A stretch of DNA of 64,000 nucleotides. Source: Loripinus fragilis (taxonomy: Eukaryota; Mollusca; Bivalvia; Lucinida; Lucinidae). Position 1 is the first letter of the stretch. Every line of letters starts with the position of its first letter. Made by a program: the position numbers and the translations under genes. Below, in pieces: positions 41,101 through 56,100 of this stretch. The stretch covers positions 10,196,593-10,260,592 of the forward strand of contig OZ026531.1 in assembly GCA_964019695.1 (NCBI GenBank). Reading direction: 5' to 3'. The notes under the pieces are model-generated. The model searched no databases, was not told where the DNA came from, and saw nothing but the letters and a program-made list of their open reading frames with translations.

Positions 41101-44100
41101 AACACCAAATTTCTGGAGAGATAATAGTGTTCCCTAATTTAGGTTCTGAGTATATTAACCCTTATCCTGCCAATATTTCCTTTTATCCTGAAAATGCTAC
41201 AAGCCTTTTACGCCTGCTGCATCGCACCGGATAGGCGGCAATCGAAAATATTACTACTATCGACGAACGTAGATAAAAATCATTAGAAATAGAGTTTTTG
41301 GTTGCAATTTGTCGCCAAAATGACAATAAAAAATACTGTTTCTTGCATTTTTTTATCCGTGTTCCTCGATTGTTAAGAGTGTTTTTTATTGCCACCTATC
41401 CTGTGTGTGCATATCAAATGCGTTTCAGCCCCGAGGCTAACCACTCTGAGTAAATGAATGCAAACCAAAATTGGTGGGGGGAGGGGGGTTCTTCTTTGTA
41501 TACTAATGGATTCTTCTGAGTTGATTCAATAACTTTGGGATGATCATTGTATATATTAACCCTTTACTCCACAAGCTATTTTTAGATCATAACAATTTTC
41601 TTTTTTAGACAATGTTGAAAAAATCAAGAAAAAATTAAGAGAAGTTTTGAATACTTTTGAAAATATTATCGAAAAATAATTCAAATACAAGATATTTCAA
41701 AGGCGTTATTATGGAGTAATGGTTTAAGGTGTTAAAGGTTATGATTTGCAAATAATTTTGCTTTTCTTTGAAATGTTTTTGTCTTACCTGCAGCACTGCA
41801 GACCCTGCTGCTACATTGTATATGGGTGACAGGCTTCACTGTTTGCCAAAGTACTTTAAGTCTTATACCCAAGTAATCATGAAAGATATCGCAAAATTTG
41901 TCTTCTGCTGCAGTTATGATTGCCACTTTGAGGATTAACCCAAGTATCTTTTTTTGCAGGTTCACGCCCAAGGACCCACTTTTATACAAGCACTATGGTC
42001 AGGAAGCTAAACTAACGCCAGGATACCAGGGTAAGCAAACCTTTGACCCCATACGCTATATTTAGAACATTGCATCATTTTCTATAAATAATTGAAATTT
42101 TCAAATATTTTCCAAAGAATATTTTTTACATTTCAATAGTTTTGAAAATATGATGGAAAATGGAACATTTGCTCCTCAGGAGCAAATGTTCCATTTTTCA
42201 TAATATTTTAAAAGATCTTACATTTCAAAGGTGTCCAAAGGCGCTTGTTTGGAGTATAGCAGCACAGGATATGACTCCTGAGTTGGAGTATTCTTGAGTA
42301 TACTGTTAGTCTCTTTAAAATGCTATGTTTAGGTTCCATAGGAATGGACCGTGTTATCAGTGAATTGTGTTATAAAGGGATAATTTAACAAAGGAATTAT
42401 AGCAAATGACTCAATTACTGTAAATTCAGAAATTTTCGCGAGGGTTTTATTTTCGCGAAACTTTCATGAAAAAAAAATCCTCGTGAAATCACTTTTTTGA
42501 TTACTGGTATAGGTAATTCATGCCCTACTCGCAAATTTTTACTGTTGCAAGTATGTTGTTTAACGCTATTTGGGAAGATAAAACCCTCGCGAAAATTTCT
42601 GCAATTTCAAAGTGATTTACCCCCATTAAGTCCTTCCCTTCTATTGACAACTTTTGTCTTCTGCTGATAATCTATGCAAACAGTTTGGGCACCTGCAGAT
42701 CAGGCCTGATCATATGTCGAAAACTCAACACTGTGATGGTATTCCTGATAGAATTTTTTATTTCGAATATATCAGCAGACAAAAGAGATAGCACTGTGCT
42801 CATTAACTCTTTGCCTCTTGGGTAATTTTGCATGATTTTTTGCCGTCTGCTGATTTTTTTTCTAAATCATTTTTTCAAAAAATACTTTCCGGAATAATTT
42901 CAGAGTGTCAAACAGTTTGGATCCTGATCAGGCCTGATGTTCTGTTTGCAAAAGTTATCAGCAGACGACACTAGGATCAAGACAAAGAGTTAATGTTAAT
43001 CACTGTAATGTGAAATCAATTTTTGCTACAACAAAAACGTAGATCAATGCATACTTCTTTGGATATATATAATGCATGCAAGCCTCTGTAGCAGAAACTA
43101 TTCAATTGTCTGTTGATTGATTTCATAATCTGTTATAGTAACGTTAATTGTAAACAAAAACAAGGTGAGCTTTTTAAAAGTTGCAGGCCTTTGGCAATAA
43201 GTTAAGAGTGAGTGCCAAAAAGTTAATTTTCTTATTTTTCAACCAAAACATATGTTGTGGGTACTCAAAAGAACCATCTCAATGAGATGGTTCTTTTGAG
43301 CACCCAAAACAGAAGTTCAAACTGATGGATTAGAAAATATTTAAAATTTTACACTTAAAAATTTTGTTTATCTAAACCTATGAATTGAAATATAGGCCTT
43401 GAGATTTTGGTGCTATTCTCATGAGCAAAAAAAGCCTGAAGTATCGAGCAGGGCTAGAGGTCTAAATTTTGTATCGTCATCTTCATCCATACCTTAGGTA
43501 TGCGAGCAGCGAATGCTCTGTTGAGTCTGAACATTTAGACTGACTCAGGGCCTTCATTGCTCAACAAAGTGATACGTAACAAAATCTCATTTGCTTGGCT
43601 CGTTTAGAGAATTACTTAAAAATGCCTATGCAAGGTCGAGCCTCATCTGCGTCACTGCGTTGTGTCCTTGAGAAAGTCACATTAAAAAATCCTTGCTTAA
43701 TAGTGGTTCAACAAAGGAAGATCCGTCCCGACATAACTGAAAAATTGTTGAATCAAATCAAACAAACAACAGAAACTTCTGCCAAAGAACCAGTATTCAG
43801 ACATTTTATAAAGTATAACCTGTGTAAAATAACCACTCAAAAAGGGACAAAACAAATGTCTTAATGAGAAGTCGGTGGAAGCTTATTGAAGGTTGAAACT
43901 ATTGCAGAATGCTCCAAAGGGAGCGTTCTGCAATACTTTTGACCTGCATTAAGCGATAATTGGTTTTGAAAACCAATGTTTGGTCTTTTTGAGAGTGGTC
44001 ATTTTAGACATGTTTACTGTGCTAATTTTTTAAGTCACTTCAAAAGCTCATCGGGGCTTATGATGTGTTTGGTAAGTTCTTTCCGTCTTTGAATAATATT

Positions 44101-47100
44101 TAATGTATCTGGGTCTCTGATTTGTTACCATGACCACAAGAAAACTTGATATTTTTGTTTCGTAATTCATGCAGACTGATCAGCACCTTTGAACCATAGC
44201 TGGTTGCAGACTCCAAAGAAAGTAGGCCCATCTTATCTTATGGCTCATTTGGTTAGTACTTTAAAACCTGTCTTAAGTGGCCACTCAAAAGGAAGACCAA
44301 AAATTGGTTTTCAAGACCGATTATCGCTTAATGTAGGTCAAAAGTATAGCAGAATGCTCTAGGGGAGCATTCTGCAATACTTTTGACCTCCATTAAGCCA
44401 CGATTTATCTTTAAGACCTTTGTTTTGTCTAATTTTGAGTGGCTGCTTATATTCAGACAGATTTTACTGAATTGGCTCCCGCTTTTTGTGTTTTCAGAGG
44501 ATGGCAAGAAGGTACCAGGTGAAGACTCTGGCTATAAGACCATATCACAAATTCCCAGTTCTCAGGTAATCTCTGTAGCTGCATTAAACCCTCTGTATAC
44601 TAATGAATTAAGACTCTGGCTATAAGACCATATCACAAATTCCCAGTTCTCAGGTAATCTCTGTAGCTGCATTAAACCCTCTGTATACTAATGAATTAAG
44701 ACTCTGGCTATAAGACCATATCACAAATTCCCAGTTCTCAGGTAATCTCTGTAGCTGCATTAAACCCTCTGTATACTAATGAATTAAGACTCTGGCTAAA
44801 GGACAATATCACAAATTCCCAGTTCTCAGGTAATCACTGCAGCTGCATTAAACCCTCTGTATACTTATGAATTAAGACTCTGGCTATAAGACCATATACC
44901 AAATTCCCAGTTCTCAGGTAATCACTGCAGTTGCATTAAACCCTCTGTATACTAATTAGTTAAGACTGGCTATAAGACCATATCACAAATTCCCAGTTCT
45001 CAGGTAATCACTGCAGCTGCATTAAACCCTCTGTATACTAATGAATTAAGACTCTGGCTATAAGACTATATCACAAATTCCCAGTTCTCAGGTAATTACT
45101 GCTGCTGCATTAAACCCTCTGTATACTAATGAATTAAGACTCTGGCTATAAGACCATACCACAAATTCCCAGTTCTCAGGTAATCCCTGTAGCTGCATTA
45201 AACCCTCTGTATACTAATGAACTCTTCCATCTAGTTTGATACAATGATCTTTGGAGTATATCATTGGGCTCAGTCGTAGAGTGTTTGACTTGAGACCGAA
45301 GGGCTGCCGGTTCAAGCCTCGCCAGCTTCACTGCGTTGTTTCCTTAAGCAAGACATTAATCCTAGCTTAGTACTGGTTCAACCCAGGAAGGCCCGTCCTT
45401 ACATAGCTGAAAGATTGTTGATGGGACGTAAAGAATAATAATAATAATAAAAAAAAAATGACATCATTGTACATATCAAGGAGTCATGAGTTAGAATGAT
45501 GTACTACAGTAACTGAAAATTGATTTCTCATAGCAAACAATGCAGACCCTGATGAAATGCTGCATTCTACATTGTCATCAACCCTTTGTGTGTATGAATG
45601 TATTCTTATTTCTGGTATGATTTGTTAAACTTGGAATATTCCATTGTATGAGGGATGATCAAAAAGTTCTCGGCCCCTTGTACTTGGGCTACCAGGGAAT
45701 GAAAATTTGACCATAACTTTTCAATATAATCTCCCTTTAAGGCAATGCACTTAGCCCATCTCTGTTCGAGCTTTCTTATCCCTTCAAAATAGAAGGCAAG
45801 CCTTGTGATGCCAAACGATGATCCTCTGGATTGATTTTCTATCCCACCCTCACACTCATGATAGAGATTCTTATAGTCTAAAAATTTGAGTTCTGAAAGA
45901 GTTTGCTCTTTGCATTCTGGGAAATCATTCTCACACCTGGTTTTGGCCCCAAACTGTTTGCAAAAACTATCAGCAGATGACACTAGCAGGTAAAGATTTC
46001 AATTTGAATGCAAACTTTTCTTGCTACTGATAATAATAGGACCAAACAGCCACAAGGATTATTGTAAATCTATAATAAGAAAGTTTACATTATCAAGTTA
46101 ATTGATTTTTAGGAATAAATATTCTATCTCAAACTTTCTGTATTATTTGGAGAGGTACCCATTTAGAGAACAGGCTATGAGGTAAAATTTTAAATTCAAT
46201 TTTTGTAATTCATTTAGAGTTATATATACTGAGGGAAAAAGGTTTAGCAATTATTTATAATGGGGTTTCCCATAGGCGATCTTTGAAGCATTAGATCTTT
46301 TTTAATTGGCAGGTTCGCAAACATGTCAGTTGTTTGAAAATGACCTAATGGCTATCCGCAAGTGGTCAAAAGAAACAAAATCCAACTTCATAGTGACGAT
46401 TTGATCTGCTGAGTATTTTAATTTCAAACGTAATTCAATTGAAAGGGAGATAATTTGGAAAAATGTGATTTTCAACTAAAAATGTACGAAAAGGGTGAAC
46501 ATAACATTCAGTTTTAAACCGTTTTTCACTTTCTTGATTTTGGATCTAAACATTTCACAGAAAATTGAAACTTTTAGTCGAAAACTATTCACACTATTGC
46601 CAAATAAGCTGTTTTAGCAAGGGGGCATATAATCAGACTTTACATTGTGTGAAATGTCAACCTGTTAATGTCATCGTACTTGTGAACGGTTGTCAACATA
46701 TATTTTTGACACTATGAAATTTAAATTCCTATTTCTTCTAAACTGTGAATCCTCAAAGTATATTGCTAAACTTTTTTCCCTCAGTATATATTGGTTAACC
46801 ATATAAAAATGGGACTTATGTTGCTATTAAAAGTGCATCCATATCTATATATGGACCTTGATGGTTGATGCTTTGGAGTTTGCAAACATTTAAGGCGCAA
46901 ACAAGCCTGCCCATTTGCACTGTCTGATCAGCTGCTTTGTTATTCGTTTATTGGAAAGCATCATTCTACGAGGGCTGTTCAAATATGAATGCAAGTGGCT
47001 TTATAACTTTCTTCACATATAAGCTACGACAAAATGGTAAACGTTTCTATAAAGGACTGTATGTCACCTTTAAAGTGGCACCAGACCAAAAGAAAAATAC

Positions 47101-50100
47101 AGTATATTTATCGAGTTAAAGCCCTTTGAATGAGGATCACGTGTGTATACTAACAAACTCAATATTTCGAACATATACAAGTGATAGAGACGAGCGTATA
47201 ATTCTTCGAAGAACAGGTGAAATTTCTTGAAATTTTTCAGGAAGTATCCCAATACTCTTACATAATGATTCTGCGAAAGCTGCGAAAATCTGACATGCTT
47301 TTGTTAAATTACAACGAATCGTTTGCACTAAAGTCTCTTAATGCTTGCAAATAAATGGTAAACAAAACATCACCTTTCAGTTTTAAGTTAAACTTATCTA
47401 TAACAAAATGCACAAAACAACATTTAAACTAGTTTTAACTCAAAGACAATATGTTGATCGCTTATACTGAGTTGTTGCTACAAATTATTGATGGATAGTG
47501 GGTACTTTTTAACCGCTGAAAAGCATTTTTATCAAGTCAAAAATGCCTTAAGTGAAAGGGGTTATAGAATTTATACTTATTTTTTTTTATCATAACATTG
47601 CGGCTTTATTCTAAATTTGAACGTTAACTTTAAGTTTGACCAATTTAGGCATTATTTACAATAAAATTACTAGCCTGGTCTTGAGGACTAGACAGATTGA
47701 ACATATTCCAATTAATGTAAACACGTCATTAAGAAGCAGAAACATGCTTGAAAAATTATATAAAGTGGGATAACTCTGTAAATAGAGGACGGCGCGTTTT
47801 GAAAACTTCCTTATGACATATTTAGCATGTTTTCAGCAAAACGCAAAGAAAACGACACAGCGATGTTCATTATTCCATCACCAGTAGATAACTCAAAATG
47901 CCGATTATCATAAAATAAATGACGTCACAAACGTGTCTGTTAACTCGAGATTGAAACAGGATTATATAAACTTTTTTCTGCAAGCAACTTTTAAATTGTT
48001 ACTTAAACTTGCATTTAAAATTTGGTGCCATTTTGTCTAAAACTTACAAAGATATGACATTATATCATAGATGTACCAAAACGTGCATTGCAATTTGCTT
48101 CAGGAAAACTTCAGTATACAGGAATGGCCTTTATATAATGGTCTGTAACTCGAGAAATATAGCTAGTGTTTCTTTATGTTTGGTGCCATTTTAAAGGCGA
48201 TAAATAGTTCTTTCCAGAAAGGTATACCATTTTGTCGTAGCATATATGTGAAGAAAGTTATGAAGCTACTTGCATTCATATTTGAACAGCCCTCGTATAA
48301 TTGCTACAAATGAAATTTCAAATTTCTAGGTAGTCTCTGTAGCTGAGCCAGCTGGTTTGGTGTATGATCTCGTCGGAAAGACAGGTTTTCTGGCAATGAG
48401 GTCCATATCCAGCCTGGATATCTAGGGTTTGGTATGAATCTTTTTTTACTTCCATGCTTTATGTGTGGAAGTAGTGAACTTAGGCAATTAAGAGACTTTT
48501 TGCTGCTTGCCAATGCGATTAGTACCAAATTCTCTTAAACTTGTCCATTTTTTTTTTGGACAATTTCATAAAAATTGGTATTGTGAAATTTTGGATTTAA
48601 TTGCAATTTAACTTCAAGACTTATAAGGTATGGTAAGAACATGTGGGCCTCAACACAAGAAAACCTTGTCTTCAGGGGTTTGCCAACAACAAAGGGGCAG
48701 ACAGCCAGCATATCCACACAGGCTGATCAGCGCCTTCGTTATTCACTTATTGGAATGTATCATATCTAAACCTGCTACAAAAGAAATTTCCATGTTCTAA
48801 CTAGTCTCTGTAGCTGAGTAGGCTGGTTTCAGTCGTACTTGGTTGGAAAACCTAAAGACAGGTTTTCTGGCAACGAGGCCAATGTATTCTAACTTTCCAT
48901 TAAGGTTTCATTTCAAGGTTTAAGTCACCTAAGAATAGCAGGCCCTACAAATCACTTATAGCATCACATTTATCATAATTATGGCCTAATCCTTTTCATT
49001 CAGATCCATTATCTCATACATAATGAAAAATAAAAATGAGCCTCCTCCTGAGGAAACCTATCTTCGGGGTTTCCTACAAAGTGAGATTCAAACCAGCTTG
49101 CTCAGCTACAGAGACTAGCTAGAAAATTGAAATTTTGCTCTGAGCAAGTCTATATATGATACTTTATAGTAAGCAAATAACACAGGCGCTGATCAGACTT
49201 CGCATAAGAGAACGAAATTTCAACCACTCATAAAAGCTAAAATATTGACAAATGAAGAAGTTTCTTGCTTTAAGTGTCTCAGATGTTGTTTTTATCATGC
49301 TAATAATAATTGTTGGCATATTAACATTTAAGAGCAGGATAAACTCTGTGCTCAGCTGAGTTGAGTATAAAAAAAGTTTTATAACCTCAGGGCCAGGAAC
49401 TTTGATTAATGAATTTACTCCAAATATTAAGGGCATCTATTGAATTGCTTTTCACCCTATAAGGTATCAAAAGTACTTTTAATTTAAAGTTATTTCATGA
49501 AAAGAAATTATTTCAGCAGTTATACTGTTATTATTTTGTCTGTTGTGTTTAAAAGGATAAATTTAAGTAGATTAACTTTAAAATTTCAAATGTTGCATTT
49601 GAATATTTACAGGTATTATTTCAAAATGTTATCTTTTTTAATGACAATTAAAGAAAAGCAAAATCATGTTTCAAAACAGCTAGCAGCTAATTAAGTAAAT
49701 TGTTCGGTATTAAAATTTGCTTACTTTTATGTCCTTTTTTATAAAAAATAAATAAATGGAAAATGGTGTAAGCTAATATTCTATAGAAAAACTTTTTTTT
49801 AATCCCTTGTTTTTGTTATTAATAAATTTTAGCTAAATATAGTTATAATAGCCAACTCACAATAATTAGGTCCTTATTGCATAGCTGACCAGTAAGGGCT
49901 ACTTCAAGCCTTTGTATCCGCACAGTTTAGCTAGGGCCTTCACTGCACCCACATTCAAAACATGGAAGGTTAGATTTAGACCAAACATTTATTCCAACAT
50001 GATACTGGCACATACTTGTTTTAAAGAATAACTTTACTTGTATTTCATAAGGACCAATTTCGTATGGGCTGGCTGGTCAGCGTAAGCCAGTATTTAGAAT

Positions 50101-53100
50101 TTGGCACTTATTGCATAATTATGCGAGCAGTTAAGGCTCAGACGAGCCTCCGCAAGTGCGCAGGCTCGTTAAAGCCTTCACTGCTCGCACACACAACTTA
50201 GGGGCATAGATGAAGGTTCATGCCAAATCATAGGCCTCTTATCCCACTAGATAGCTGTGTATGCATGTTTAAAGGATGACTTGTCGCATATTTGATAGTA
50301 CCAATTTCTCATTGGCTGGTCTATATGGACCTCAACATGAGAAAACCTGTCTTCAGGGTTTGTGACCATTTTGGGCTCAAATCAGCATGCTAATGCTAAG
50401 CTACAGAGACTAGCTAGATGATTAAAATTTTTCATGTAACAAATGGAGCTATAATACTATCCAGAAAGTGAATGATAAAGGTGCTGATCAGACTGGGCTT
50501 CTGTGCAGGCTGGTCTGGGCCTTTGTTGTTTGCATGCAACAAAGTCGAGTTTTCTCACGTTGAGGCCTACATGTTCTTTTTGAAAACTTGATTGTTGCAA
50601 AACAAAATTATATGCAAGAGAAAAATGGATTTTGACATTTTTTGAGAAAAAAAAGTTACATTAAACACACACCTTATGGAATTAATAACCTAAAAATAAG
50701 AACAAAGGGAACTTTAAATATGAGGAAGAGGAAAATTTGTCAAAACTCTTCTTTCATTATGGATTGGAATATTCATAGAAAGGTCAGTGGCTTTTATTTG
50801 TGCCATAATATCACACATGCCGGATAAAGATCTGAAATGACAAAAGTATGAGGTCCCCCCCACCAAAGGGAGGCATATTGTTTTCGCAGCGGATACTGTC
50901 AGTGATGGCATTGGCATGACACTTTTTTGTGTGATAGATATCGTCTCATAAACTAGTGGGGGGGGGATGGATTGGAACCTAATTTCTATAGCCCTACTTT
51001 GAAAAAGTGGGGCTATATGGGATTTGGGTTGTCCACCATTCTGTTTAATTGCCCTTGATTGATGTCAGAAGTTAATTCAAAATTTGTTTCCGCTCAATAT
51101 CTTGAGAACAAAATGATGGCTTTGAAAAGGGGGGGGGCAATACTGCATTCGGGTTGTCCGTCAATCTGTTTGTCCGTCATAATTTCATTTCCACTCAATA
51201 TCTTGAGAACAAATTAATAGAATTTCACCAAATTTTGTGTATGCATCGATATTGAAAAGATCTAAGTTGGGGTTGTTACGCATTTGTAATAGAGATATGG
51301 CCCTTGATTGATGTCAGAATTTCATTCAAAAATTCATTTTCGCTCAATATCTTGAGAACAAAATAATAGAATTTCACCAAACTTTGTATATGCATTGATA
51401 TTGGTGAGATCTAGATTGGGATTGTTACCTGTCATTTTTTGCACATTTGTACCAGAGTTATGGCCCTTGATTTACGCCATAATATTGTTTCCGCTCAATA
51501 TCTTGAGAACAAATGAAAATTTCACCAAATTTTATATATGCATTGATATTGACAAGATCTTAGTTGGGAATATATTGTTACACATCATTTTTTGGACATT
51601 TGTACCAGAGTTATGGCCCTTGATTTACGCCAGAATTCCGTTTCGGCTCAATATCTTGAGAATAAATTGATGTAATTTCACCAAATTTCATAGATGCAGT
51701 AATGAGTATTGACAATATCTAGCTAGGGATTGTTACACATTATTTTTCGCACATTTGTACCAGAGTTATGGCCCTTGATTTATGCAAGAATTATGTTTCA
51801 GCTCAATATCTTGAGAACAAATTGACAGAATTTCACCAAATTTCATATAATTATTTATATTGTCAAGATCTAGGTTGGGATTGTTAGCTGTCATCTTTTG
51901 CTTATTTGTAACAGAGTTATTGCCCTTGATATATCTCAATATCTGAAGAACAAATGGATAGAATTTCACCAAATTTTGTATATGCAGTTAATATTGACAA
52001 TATTTAGGTTGGGATTGTTACCTGTTAGTTAATTGCTTATTTGGTCCAGAGTTATGGCCCTTGATTGATGTCAGCATTTTGTTCCTGCTCAATGTCTTGA
52101 GATTTTCCTGCTCAATATCATTAGAACTTGTGGCCCTTTTACTTGATAAAAAGTGCTGCAGCCGGGCTATATTCAGATTCTCTGACACTTCAAGTTAACA
52201 TGGATATAACATTGGGGCATAATGAAGTAACCTTGCCTTAATTTTCAATGTTGGTTTTGGTGCAAATCCCATTGATATCTGCGTCTCCATATGCATCACT
52301 TCTTTTCCAGACTCTTATCTTCTGAACCTACCAAATTTGCATAGATACATTTTTGGGAGGAGGGAAAGAGTTGACCAGAATTTGGTGTCCTTGTTTTATT
52401 TTCACATCAGCACTTTGAAATGACATTTTTTGACCCAAATAGGGCTTCCACACCTTATCTCTTGAACCGAACAATGGATTCTAGCCAAACTTTATATATT
52501 GTATCATTGTGACACAATAAGGAGTTGATTAGATTATGGTGACCTTGACCTAATATGCAAGGACACTATCCTATAAAAACTGTAAAAATCAGACTTTGTG
52601 ACACTATCTTCTGAACCAGTGGGAGGATTTTTAACTGCTTGTGTCCTTTGCTGATATTCTTTGGAAACAGCATAGCGCAGTAGGTAATGTGTCTGACTGC
52701 AGATCCAGGGGTCATGAGTTTGATCCTGGCCCGGTCCCATACTTTCGAGGAGATTGATCATGAAAAAAAAATCTACAGCCATTCCACTCCCTTCTGCTGA
52801 TTTAAGAAGGGTTGTTGTTAGTTACAATCGTAAGTTTAACAGCTTAGTCAAGCTTGCCCACTAAAAAGTGTGGTTAGGTGAACTGACAGTACCAACATGA
52901 CCATAGCTGTTGGCTGGGACGTAAAGAAGCAAACCAAACCAAAAGTTTCGACCAAAATCAGACCTGACATGTTGGGCCTGATCTGGATCCAAAGTGTTTA
53001 ACACTTTGATGGTATTCTTGAAAGAATAGTTTTGAAAAAAAATCTGCAAATGACAATAAGTCATGATATATTAGCCAGCATGCAAAAATAGTGAATGTAC

Positions 53101-56100
53101 TCGATGCAATATAGACATTATTCCTTTCATGTCTTTGGCTCTTTGCATGCTTGGTAATTTTTTCTGCTTGTTGTCGTCTGCTGACTTTTTTTTCAAAATT
53201 AACTTATTTGAAAAATTCTTTTAGGAGCACTATCAGAGTGTCAAACGGTTTGGATCCAGATCTGTTGGTCCTGATCTTGGTCCAAACTGTTTGCAAAGGT
53301 TATCAGCAGATGACAAAAATCGTCCCTAGCAAGGAAAGAGTTATGTTTCAATGACAGACTTTCAGTTTAGGGTCATAAATTTCATGGCCTGATCAATCTT
53401 TTCTTCTTAACAATGTTACCTAAAATTATTAATTTCTTTTGTTTCATTTTGATCTTTATTTGTATGAATTTAGATAATAAAATTCCCTTTTGGTATTTTG
53501 ATACTTTTTGGTTGATTGAATCAGAATAGGGTTATTTTTGGTAAATAGTGGCTTTTAAACCATTTATCATATACGCTGTGAAAATGATTTCAAAGACTTT
53601 TTCCAAAAACATGTCCGATATATCGAGTGTTCTGATCAGGGTCTGCACTGTTATGCACCAAACATGCTTTTTAGCACCAAAACCGAAACATTTGAATTTA
53701 CTGTAAAGGGAAACAAATGATTTTATATAATAGTTATTTTGCAAAGATTCAGCAGGAATATGGTTGGAACAAGAGAATGCCTCAGCAAAAAGAGCTCATA
53801 GAGTATTTTATGTGTCAACATAATTTTTTATGGAATTGTAAAAGGAATAACTGGATAAAAAGTTTTAAAGAAGTTTTACATTGAGAAAAGCAATTATTGC
53901 TCTCAAGAGTTAAAATGATATTTTCAGCTCATTTAATAATAATTATCATAAAGATTGGATGTGCTTTAACTCTCTTGCATTTATAAGAATTGATTTGTGG
54001 GAAGCCAAAAAAGATAAACATAATAGTTCTAACTTATTAAAGAGTACATTTTATATGTTAAAAATGTGATCAAATTTGTAAAACAGGGTCTGCACAGGCT
54101 TAAAAGAGCAAACTTCCTCGGGAAGTGTCTACCTTTTAAAATACTGCAAAATCACCCTTAGGCCTTAAAAAGTCAATGAATTAAGCTATTTTCTGTAGGA
54201 CTTACAACTTTTAAAGGAGATCTAAACCAGTATAAAATTGTAGTGCCTTTATTTGGTGCAGCATATGTCACAGGGTGCAGAAAAATCCCAACCGCCTGAG
54301 GTGGGAATCGAACCTGGGCCGCAGGATCTAAAGGCAAACACTCTACCACGTTGCTGTAAAAGCCGGCTTCTACCGCAAGGCAGTAGAAGTGTGTTATATA
54401 CCTATCCCTACTACATATTTCCCTGCTTTAAATTGATTCGTCCCCGAATCTACTCGGAACCACGCTGTAATTCCGGGACATTTCCTACTGAGTGATGCCC
54501 GAAACACAAGCCGTGGACACCACACTGGCCACCAAATGTCACAGGGTGCAGAAAAATCCCACATGCCCGAGGTGGGAATCGAACCTGGGCCGCAGGATCT
54601 AAAGGAAAACACTCTACCACGTCGCTGTAAAAGCCGGCTTCTACCGCAAGGCAGTAGAAGTGTGTTATATACCTATCCCTACTACACATATGCTGCACCA
54701 AATAAAGCCACAACAATTTTATTCTAATTTTCAAATACTAATTTCTCCATTATCTCAGTCAAACATTTCTAAAGTAGAATTTTAATGCATAAAAAATTAG
54801 TATTTTTCATAACCTGTAGTCCTTGAAAATCATATGAGAGTCTTAGTCTTAGAACTCCTTGAAAAGTCCTTGAGATTATATACACAAACCTGCCTTTATG
54901 GACCCTGTAAAATTTATTAGCAAAACCTCTGAATGTGTCCCATTATGGAAGCAATGGCTAAATATATTACAATATAGCCTGTTACTAACAGAAAGAAAGT
55001 GATGGCCTTGACCATTAACAACTAAAGAAAGGTCAGCTGATTATCTGATATCCATAATCATGTCATTATCTAAAGTGAAATCTACAAAGGATTATCTTAA
55101 AAGGAGATCCAAATCTCGCATAACAAAATTCACCTTTAAAACATCGGAATCATCCAAATGGAGTGTACAAAATGATTGTAGTAACGTTAACTCAGATGGG
55201 TTGTCACGGCTGTATAGAGAAAGGCAGCTGATTATGGATGTATTACCACATGTGAGACGGTATAATAGATCAGGTTTAGCTAGTTTGGTTCAGAAGGGTC
55301 CCATGTATTATGCCAACTCTGAACGGTTCTTCGGTTTGGATAAAGAAAAAGAGGTGTGTGTATATCACAGAGCTAGATTATGGTAAATTGTTTAGTGTTA
55401 AATTGTAATTATAAACTTATCCATCAGTCTATACATGTGTTTTGGGTACTTAAAAGAACCGTCTCATTGAGACGGTTCTTTTGAATACCCACAACAATTA
55501 TGTTATGGTTGAGAGATTGGAAAAAAAATTTCAATTAGGCAAAAAAAAAATTGTTTCTCAGGCCCTCCCTCATCTGCTTCAAATGCCCCTTCAGACTTGC
55601 AAAAAAAAAAATCAGCCTTATTTTATTTATTCATATGTCAAAATCAAAATATCAACATTTTTTATTTTTTATATTTATAAATGAACAAAAAAGGTGCCTC
55701 ATTTGTTTTCGATGAAAAAAAAGGCCTCAGCTTTTTTTTGGGAAATAAAAAATAAGAATAAAAACCTGCCTGCCTCATCTGTTTTTTGAAACAGTGGCTT
55801 GAGAAACACTTGTTTATGTTTTTTTAGCCTTACAAACTCCTTATAATCTAGCGGCCTGTTTATCTGATATTTCTTGGAGATTGCAGCTTCAGAAGAACTA
55901 TAAGCAACTTAGTAATGTATGTGTTTCTATTTCTAATATGTAATTTTTTGCTTTAGTTGTCAACTTGTTTAGATTATGCCAACCGCTTGTTATTGATTAT
56001 TTGTATGCTGCTAAATTTTTCATTCATTTTTTGTCATCTTGGGGCAAATAAAAAAATAAGTGTGTTTCTGGTAACGGGTCTGAAAATTTTAGGTAAGATA

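Larger units (their letters stand above)
48900..55000. other. Rest of the 10 kb intron before exon 17
   Basis: Apart from the listed elements (family E at 49040 and 50326, tandem repeat at 51060, SINE at 52668, GTCCAAACAGTTTGC repeats at 52950-53340, LTR-like element) the stretches 49450-50100 and 53340-54070 are AT-rich and show no exon, RNA gene or repeat I can name. Confidence 0.5.

Noticed and set aside
54253..54734. Paired frames with near-identical peptides on both strands
   Set aside because: Explained by the two 150-bp direct repeats of the LTR-like element, not by genes.
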